Assembly: GCF_005239225.2 (NCBI RefSeq)
Contig: NC_133297.1
Span: 1,620,392 to 1,684,391, forward strand
DNA length: 64,000 nt
Direction of reading: 5' to 3'
DNA from: Populus alba
Lineage: Eukaryota > Streptophyta > Magnoliopsida > Malpighiales > Salicaceae
The notes beneath the pieces are model-generated. The model was not told where the DNA came from and did no database searches. It saw nothing but the letters and a program-made list of their open reading frames with translations. Of the stretch, positions 56,379 through 64,000 are shown in pieces. A program made the translations under genes and the position numbers. The first letter of the stretch is position 1, and every line of letters starts with the position of its first letter.

Positions 56379-58908
56379 ATGCTTCTCTTGGAAAACATGC
56401 TGTCTTACTACTGCCTTGCTTTCTTCTTCCTAATTTTTCTTGTGATCAAATATGTATTCCACGGTAACAAAAACTCGCCGCCAAGTCCTCCTTCGCTTCC
56501 AATAATAGGCCATCTCCACCTTCTCAAGCCACCACTACACCAAACGCTACAGACTTTATTGCAGCAATATGGCCCAGTTCTTTCCCTTAAAGTAGGCTGC
56601 AGGTCTATGCTTGTTCTTAGTTCTCCATCAGCTGTTGAAGAATGTTTCACAAAGAACGACGTGGTCCTTTCCAACAGGCCTACTTTCTTAGTCGGAGATC
56701 ATTTAACATACAACTATACCACTGTGATCTTCTCTCCATATGGCCATCTTTGGCGTACCCTAAGGCGCTTCGCCGTCTTTGAAATGTTCTCGCAGAAAGG
56801 CCTCATTAAGTTCTCTGCAGTCCGCAAAGAAGAAGTTTGCTCCCTTCTCCGCCAATTGTCTAAAGTCTCCTGTAGTGGCAACAAAAAGGTGGATTTGCAT
56901 TATTTCTTCTCACTCCTCAGTTTCAATGTCGCTATGAGGATGTCTGCTGGTAAGAAATGTATTGAAGAGGAGGTTGCCTGCTCGGATCTGGGCAAGCAGG
57001 ATCTTATGGAACTCAAAAAGATATTCCATCCACCTTTATCCACGAGTTTGTGTGATTTCTTTCCTGCTTTGAAATGGATCAATTACAGAGGGTTTGAGAA
57101 GAGTGTTATCAAGGTGCGTGATGCGAGGGATGGATTTTCGCAAGACTTGGTAGATGAGATTCGACAAAAGAAAACCAGTTCATGTTCAAGTCCTGATGCA
57201 GGACCGGAGAAGACAACTGTGATCGAAGCTTTATTGTCTCTCCAAGAACAAGAACCTGATTTCTATACAGATGATATCATCAAGGGTCTCGTATTGGTAA
57301 GCAGTTTTTGCAGGCAGATTTAGATTGATTGTCTTTCCATCTGTTTCTGAATTTTGGTTTGCAATCGACAAAATTATTTCCTCTTCATCGTTGGCCATTA
57401 AGAATTGCATGGAGAAATTTATTGTGATTATTTCGTTTCTCCCTTATTTTTTCAACTGCCAACTGACTAATGTCGCAGAAAAATTACCTAGACAGATGCT
57501 TCATGCTTGTGATGTTGCTTGCCTGTAAGAGAGCTGATGAGCTGTTCTTGCTGGCTTGCTGTATCTCTTTCTGCTTTTTTCTTTTCCCCTCACCAATTTG
57601 TCTGTCTTCGTTTGGTTTTATTACGTGCTCTTTGTAGTTAATCTAGACGGGCTATGTGACCCGGTTTTCCAGGTTAATTCTAGTTAATTCGATTAAGGTT
57701 TTCGATTGATCTAGTTACATATCCAATCGAAACCTCAGTGGGGTTAATTAAAAAAGAAACGATGACTTTTTAACTAAAATAATTAATCTGAATTGACTCC
57801 ATGATTTGTGTATTGATATGATAATCTATTAATCCATGCTATTTTTTGAGCTAGTTATTTACCTTTGAGAAAAACCGAACTGCAGATTATATTATTATAG
57901 AAATGTTATCATCAATATCTTAAAAAATTCCTCATGAAAAATGGATGCCGTATGCTAATTGCAGTATAACAATTCTGCCGGTCACTTTCTCAATTCATGC
58001 ATCTCCCCTTGTCTAGTTCTGGCTCGTTTTCTTTTTTGCCCCCATGTATCACGATCGAACGTGGCTATATATTTGTTTCCCAGCTGATCACAATACAGCT
58101 ATCAAGTTCTTAAAATATGGACAAGGAAGATGAATTGATAGATTTGTTCACATTTTTTATTCAATTATTATGGAGTATGCTGCAGTGTAAATGGATGTGT
58201 ATGTTACTAATGCTTCTGTTCAGAATTGAACACAAGTATATATCGGCAATTATCCCTGGCTGAATTGATTTTCTTCTTGTTCTACAGGCAATGTTTGCTG
58301 CAGGAACAGATACAGTAGCTGTTACCATGGAATGGGCAATGTCACTTCTGCTGAATCATCCAGAGATGTTGCAGAAGGTAAGAGAAGAGATTGATAGTCA
58401 AGTTGGGCATACGCGTTTGGTAGAGGAGTTGGATCTTCCGAAGCTAAAATATCTCCGTTGCGTTATCAATGAGACGCTTCGGTTGTATCCTGTTGTGCCA
58501 CTCTTACTCCCACGGTGTCCATCTGAAGACTGTACCGTGGCAGGATACAAGGTTCCAAAAGGCACAATCCTACTGGTGAATGCTTTCGCCATGCACAGGG
58601 ATCCCAAGATGTGGGAACAACCTGACAGGTTCAAGCCAGAGAGATTTGAAGCGACCGAGGAGGAAAAGGAAGGCATCAAGTTTATTCCATTTGGTATGGG
58701 AAGGAGGGCTTGCCCAGGATCTAACATGGGCATGCGCGCAATCATGTTGGCGATGGCTGCACTTTTTCAGTGCTTTGAGTGGGAGAGGACTGGACCGGAG
58801 ATGGTTGATATGACACCAGCAGCAGCAATTTCTATGGTTAAGGTTAAGCCTTTGGAGGCTTTTTGTAAACCGTATCCTTCCATGGCTAACCTATTCACCC
58901 AGCTCTAG
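56379..58908 (+). CDS. CYP81: Cytochrome P450, CYP81 family (right array, copy C)
   Basis: Exons 56379-57296 and 58288-58908 encode 512 residues; the intron is 991 bp. It is the tandem duplicate of copy B, with exons, intron and both flanks all alike. All P450 motifs are kept: SPYGHLWRTLRR, AGTDT, ETLR (368-371), KPERF and FGMGRRACPG (Cys448). By eye about 20 residues differ from B. Two groups stand out: RPTFLVGDH..TTV against RPTFVAGDR..TTI, in the B-C region that lines the substrate pocket, and FHPPLSTSLCD against FDPSISTSLCN, in the F-G region. A possible shift in substrate is therefore an inference worth testing. The start is as in copy B (first ATG 56,379, alternative 56,400). Confidence 0.93.
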
Positions 58909-60258
58909 TGCGAAGGTATGATCGGGCTTCTGGTCCTTCTATGTTGCCTTTTTCTTTGGCTGGACCGCTTCAATCTTCATGCTCATTCTGGAACGATTAA
59001 TATGTAAATTATTGCTTGATTTGTGTGATTGAGCTGTAAGGAAAACGTGTTGTTGCCTTTGAAATAAATAATGTTTAGATCCATCATCCTGTTGATTTTT
59101 GTTTCATAGTTTTTGAGAAGATGCCTTATTTTTATTTTTAAAAAATCAAAACTACATTATTTTAACAAAAAATTTCATTGAAAAAACCAGCGAGTTGATG
59201 ACTAGATCTTGATCGGATTAGGTTTAGATCCACTAAATCACTGGAACAATTTAAGTTTTTGACGTGATTAGCTAAGTTTTTTTTTATTTTTCTTTAACTT
59301 GATGTAGAACTAAGTTGATTGGTCCTGAATCGACTTGTCAGCATAAAAAAAAAAAAAAAAAACAGGGTAAAAGTTAAATATGCTCACCCACTACCCCCAT
59401 TAACATATTGTCCTAGATCACTAGCTTTCTTTCTACCGTGTCCAATCTTTAAATAGAGAAATAGAGAAGGAATCATATATCCGCTAGTATCTGGTTGAAC
59501 CTGGCAATCCTCCTTTCTGTCTAGTTGATACAATATATAGCAAAAAAAATAGAATTAAATTTTTTTCAACCTTAAAGAAAAGCTCACCCGCCTCTGTATA
59601 GCAAAAAAATCATCCCTTAAAAGAAAAATAATTAAATTATGAAAATATATTAAAAAAAATTCCACTCCTAATCTAAACTCATCCCTAGTGAGATAGTGAT
59701 TGAATCTAAATTATAATTATTTTGTCTGGTATTTAAATATTCTTATTTTTTTAAGCTTTGTCGTATCTAACTAAAGAAAGGTGAAAATCATTTCACTTAA
59801 ATTATCTTATCTCACCTTAATTTCAAAAGTTGCAATTTTTTTCTTTTGACTTTTTCCATTGATGTAATGTTAAGGCTGGCCAATTTGGTTGCTTTATACA
59901 TTTCAAACACTAACACCCATTAGACGCCCGTCATAACAGCCTTCCCTATGATTTATATCAATAAATCTACCGCTGCATATCAATCACACTGTCACCTTTA
60001 ACCCAATAATGCCGTTCAAATGATTTTCGTAAAAAATTATTTATTTTAATTTTAAATTATTAATTTTATATTTTGAAATTATATTAACGTGTATTGATAT
60101 AAAAAATAATTTTTTTTTAAATAAATTATTTTAATACATTTTAAATACAATTAAAATCTCCATAGAGCAAAACATGAGAAGAAAAGAAAGAAGGGTAACA
60201 GTAATTTATTTTAATTTCCAATAATGTAATGTACTTCATTTTCTAAAAATGGATGCAG
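58909..60258. other. 3' flank of P450 C
   Basis: It matches the flank of copy B, with an added ~50 bases at 58,935-58,985 and an insertion near 59,660-59,790. A poly-A tract lies at 59,346-59,362 and an AT-rich dispersed repeat copy at about 60,020-60,150. No gene. Confidence 0.5.
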
Positions 60259-62345
60259 GCAATGTTAATTGCTGGAAGTGAGACTTCATCTGCTACTATG
60301 GAATGGGCAATGTCACTTCTCCTTGAGCATCTTGAAGCAATGAAAAGGGCTTCGGCTGAGATGGACACTAAATGCTGGACAGGTTCGCTTTTTGGATGTA
60401 ACTGATCTACCGAAGCTAAGTTACCTTCAGAACATAAACGACGAGCCACCTAGATTATATCCACCAGGTTCGCTAATAAATTTTTTCACAATATAATAAC
60501 ATAACTAATTTTATAATATAAATTAATTATTTTAATACAAGAGTTAATATAAATATCATAATTGTAGAGCACTAACTAGACATAAAAAAATAACACTAAT
60601 TACAATTAAAAAAAAAAAGAAGTTCTAAAGGCCCTATAAAAATAGCTCGTTAATAAGCTATAAGCCTGGAAAAAAAATAACAAGAGGGTGAATTTAACAA
60701 CTCAGTAGGTAGATAACGTTTAATATTCGTATACAATGTAATAAAACAATAATGAATATATATACAAATATGACTTTAAGTTTTTATATGAAAGTTTTCC
60801 AAATAAGTCATAACAAGAATATCATAAGGTAAAACTCGTTAGAAAATTAAAATGTAATGGTTTTTCCGAAATCTAATTCAAAAGAAAACAAATCTTAACA
60901 CTTGATAACAATTCATCAAATAAACCTCAATTATCCACAAAACCAATCTGAATAACTAAAACTATAGTTAGGGACTATTCTAGAATTTTCTTAAATTTTT
61001 AGGGGTCAAATTATAATTTTATCAAATCGGAGGACTAAACTGAAAATATCATAAATTCATAACTACATGAACCAAACTGGTTATTTTTTTCAAAAACTCA
61101 AAAATCAAACTATTCTAATTCAAAATAAAACAAATCATAAAACATGATAACAATTCACAAAATAAATCTCAATTATTCATCACATCAATTTAAAAAACTA
61201 AAATTACAACTAGGGATCATATTGGAATTTTCTTAGATTTTTAGGGTCAAATTGCAATTTTATCAAATTAAAGGATGAAATTAAAAATATCATAAATTCA
61301 TAACTATATGAACCAAATTGTCATTTTTCACAAAAACCTAAACATCAAAAGGTTTTTCCAAAATCTAATTCAAAAGAAAACAAAGAACAAAAAAAAAAAA
61401 AATTCACCAAATAAACCTCAATGGTTCATCGAGTCAATTTGAAAAGCTAAAATTACAACTAGGACCATTTTGAAATTTTCTCATATTTTTAGGAATCAGA
61501 TTGAAGGACCAAACTGAAAATGTCATGAATTCATAACTAAACTGAAATTTTTTTTCATAATTCATAATCAATCCAGCCAAGAAGCATCAAATTATAATTT
61601 CTCCAAAGTTCAAGAATTAAGTTGTAATTTTCACAAATTAAGGGACTAAACTAAATTTTATCATCTTCAACTTTAAACCCAGATTTTTCCACAAATCACC
61701 TACTAATCTACCAAAATATCTAATTCAAATTTATCATTTAAATAAACCATAATTCAAAATCATCATCTTTACTTAAAATTAACTAAATAAACCATTATCC
61801 GTAACAATTAACTCATAATATTCCAATCAATTCATCAATTAAACCCAAAACAAAATCTTCAACAAATTCATAATCTTAATTAATACTAAAAATTATATTC
61901 ATCAAAACATAAATCTTATATTTTAAACTTATTTTCTCTACATGTCTTCTCTTTTCTTTATCTTTTCTTCTTTCTCTTCTTCTTCTTACGGTTCCCTCTC
62001 TTCAAATCTGAGTCTTCTCTTTCTTCCTTTCTTTTATATTTATCAACTATTTGTTCAATTACTAAAATGTCCTTCATCAACATACACCTAAAACCTACTC
62101 TTCTAAGGGTACTGAGGTCATTTTCTATTACATCTTCTTTTTTTATTTCAAAATATTACAGTGAGAGAAGGGTTCAAGCTAATTCCATTGGGTGTTGGCA
62201 AGCGGATAAGTCCTGGGATTGTTCTAGGCAGGCGAGTGGTAGGACTGACATTAGATGCTTTAATTCAATCGTTTGAATAGAACGAGATTGGCAAAGAGGA
62301 AATCAACATGGAAGATGGAATACGACTCACTATGCCCAAATCATG
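60259..62345 (+). pseudogene. CYP81-type P450 exon-2 pseudogene split by an insertion
   Basis: Part one, 60,259-60,470, begins right after an AG acceptor and reads AMLIAGSETSSATMEWAMSL. A frameshift near 60,375 follows, then LPKLSYLQNI and NDEPPRLYPP, where ETLR has become EPPR. Part two, 62,160-62,345, reads VREGFKLIPLGVGKRISPG: the heme-loop cysteine is serine and the first Phe is Leu. A stop follows after ..DALIQSFE. About 75 codons between the parts are lost and replaced by the ~1.7-kb insertion at 60,471-62,158. Exon 1 is not present upstream. Non-functional. Confidence 0.87.
60471..62158 (-). mobile_element. AT-rich insertion, possibly an LTR or solo LTR
   Basis: It separates two halves of P450 exon 2. 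Its middle (about 60,840-61,650) holds three diverged copies of a ~250-300-bp unit with phrases such as aattacaactagggaccat, ttttaggggtcaaattataa and ggactaaactgaaaat. These phrases are characteristic of Gypsy-type LTRs read on the minus strand. A pyrimidine-rich tract (61,920-62,030) would then be a purine-rich leader. I see no coding region, no clean TG..CA ends and no target-site duplication, so the type remains a guess. Confidence 0.4.
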
Positions 62346-63552
62346 ATGCTTGGGATACATTGGGCCCATAAAATCATCACTAAATTGGAAATCAGCGGGT
62401 TATGATCTAATTATGGATTCCATGGCCTACTACCCTGGTAAAACCCGATTCCGTTTTTTGAGTGGGAGATCTTTACTTTAGAATATGATAGAATCAACAA
62501 AGTCTCTTTATAATTGTGCAGCCGATATAAATATATAAGCACAAACGAGGACAATGTTATCATGGAGCATCTTGTTAAACCTGGTCTGTTCGGTAAATTG
62601 ACATGGGAAATCCGTGATTTGAAGTCTAAATTGGAAAAATCATTGATTTGATCTTTGTTTTGGGTGCAATATTCCTTCCTCACTAGTTTTGGACATGGAA
62701 TGAGAAGAATTTTTTGTGTGAAAACACTGCAAAGGAGCTCTGATGATAAGAATGAGACACATAAATGAGGAGGGCCTCCTCTTTGTTTTGAAACTGCTCG
62801 TGGAACGAAGAGCGACGCCTGATCTTTCCATTTAAAAGCAAATGTCTTCCATTACAACAAGAACACATCACAAAGAAAAATAATAAAAAATGGAGAACAT
62901 GCTTAGGCTTTGGTTCCATTTGGTGATCAAGTTACGACTTACGAGGGCATTCCAGATTCCAGTAAGTAAAGAATCAATGCCAGAACGTCTCCAATCAATA
63001 ATGCAGACACCTAAGTTAAGAATTAAAAAACAAAACAATTCAAGTTAACGGCCCTAAAACTCTGTTTATTAATTAATATATATCATAATTTTATATATTA
63101 ATTATAAAATTATGGCATCTCAATTTAGTTTGAATTTGACATCTCAATTTTCAATTCCAATGCCATTAGCTAATGCAAAATGACAAGGGCTATTACACTG
63201 ACAGAAAATACACGCAAAGGCCAATTTGTTTTAGCTGTCTCTTTCCATTATTTAGATTTTATGGGTTCTAGTGGCCGGCCAGCTGTGTAAAGTTTAACTT
63301 TGCAATCACAATTTCTGTGTCTGGCTAATCTAAGCAGTCTCTGGGTGAATGATTGTGATATTTGTAAAGTTCCTCTAGGATTCAAGACTATCGACTTCAA
63401 GATTTCATAGTGGGAAGTGTAATCGAATCAGTCTGAATCTCTATACCCTGTCCATCATAGCTTATCTGCAATTCTTCATACTAATTACTGCTGTCTTCTC
63501 GTGAATTTTATTAACATCCATCCCTCTTACGCAGAAGCCTGCACAAAGGAAG
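62346..63552. other. Intergenic DNA before the last P450
   Basis: No supported gene. On the minus strand 62,919-62,683 is a 78-codon ATG frame with a hydrophobic N-terminus (VLHFLLFFFVMCSC) then a basic stretch (GKIRRRSS). It resembles a small secreted protein in outline only and is left uncalled. 63,200-63,552 is the likely promoter and leader of the gene at 63,553. Confidence 0.35.
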
Positions 63553-64000
63553 ATGGAGGTATCTCACTGGTTCAACTTTGCAGCACTATTCTTCTTCTTT
63601 GTGCTTGCATCAAAGCTTATTATATACAAACTTCGAAATCCCAAAAACCTCCCACCTAGTCCACCTTCCCGTCCCATCATAGGGCATCTCCATTTATTAA
63701 AGCAACCAATTCATAGAACACTGTGCGAGCTTTCTAAGAAGTATGGTGACATACTGTTTCTCCGATTTGGGACTCGTAAAGTCCTTGTAATCTCTTCACC
63801 ATCAGCCGTTGAAGAGTGCTTTACTAGAAAAGATGTAATATTTGCTAACCGCCCTCGTACACTAGCTGGAAAACATCTCAATTACAACTCGACAACCATG
63901 GGTTTCTCTTCTTATGGTGAGCATTGGCGCAACCTCAGGCGCTTAACAACCATTGAGCTCTTCTCTGCAAGTCGTGTTGCCTCGTTCTCTGATATTAGAA
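63553..64000 (+). CDS. CYP81: Cytochrome P450, CYP81 family, N-terminal part (runs off right edge)
   Basis: An ATG at 63,553 opens a frame that stays open to the window's end (149 codons). It starts MEVSHWFNFAALFFFFVLA (anchor), then LPPSPPSRPIIGHLHLLK (hinge), SSPSAVEECFTRKDVIFANR, and SSYGEHWRNLRRLTTIELFS (C-helix WRxLRR). These are the exon-1 landmarks of the family in the right order. The gene is in the same orientation as copies A-C and extends the right array. The rest of exon 1 and exon 2 lie beyond the window, so intactness is unknown. Confidence 0.9.
   Translation, partial: MEVSHWFNFAALFFFFVLASKLIIYKLRNPKNLPPSPPSRPIIGHLHLLKQPIHRTLCELSKKYGDILFLRFGTRKVLVISSPSAVEECFTRKDVIFANRPRTLAGKHLNYNSTTMGFSSYGEHWRNLRRLTTIELFSASRVASFSDIR

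Overview
The window is nuclear DNA of a woody eudicot. AT-rich intergenic DNA, genes with GT..AG introns, plant-type cytochrome P450s, a CLE peptide gene, and Copia and Tat/Ogre-like retrotransposons all point that way. The flavour of the dispersed AT-rich repeats suggests Salicaceae (Populus or Salix); that last step is inference from memory, not a search.

Layout. (1) 1-25,740: a minus-strand array of CYP81-type cytochrome P450 copies, mostly broken: the first codons of a gene at 1-19, a fragment at ~2,558-2,960, a full-length copy with three single-base frameshifts at 13,959-15,946, and a deeply eroded copy at ~24,738-25,733. Between them lie a nearly complete Copia retrotransposon with target-site duplication (7,014-12,092) and the 3' part of a Tat/Ogre-like Gypsy element, with a higher-order tandem array in its 3' untranslated region and a ~2 kb LTR (about 16,740-21,747). 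(2) 26,838-28,876: an eight-exon, minus-strand gene for a membrane RING E3 ligase of the APD type. (3) 28,877-38,239: gene-poor DNA with a CACTA-like remnant, a 3'-end Copia fragment with an internal scrambled duplication, microsatellites and a degenerate ~63-bp minisatellite. (4) 38,240-40,041: an eight-exon A3-type cyclin gene. (5) 45,589-45,834: a CLE-family signalling peptide gene with an unusual residue in the CLE motif. (6) 48,124-64,000: a plus-strand CYP81 array with three intact two-exon genes (48,124-50,400; 51,359-53,878; 56,379-58,908, the last two a recent tandem duplicate), one pseudogene split by an insertion (60,259-62,345) and the start of a further gene (63,553 onward).

The P450 copies form two arrays that point away from each other and flank three unrelated single-copy genes. 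The right array is largely intact. The left array is decayed and is the side where the large retroelements sit. CYP81 enzymes are ER-bound monooxygenases of specialised metabolism, and the three intact promoters share W-box motifs, which fits stress-inducible expression. The cyclin (cell cycle), APD ligase (ubiquitination) and CLE peptide (cell signalling) are probably functionally unrelated neighbours. I found no organelle insertion, rRNA or functional tRNA gene. No wholly new biological system is evident. The most unusual items are the nested satellite-like array in the Gypsy 3' region, the non-canonical Copia LTR ends, the CLE variant, and several fossil or mosaic P450 pieces.
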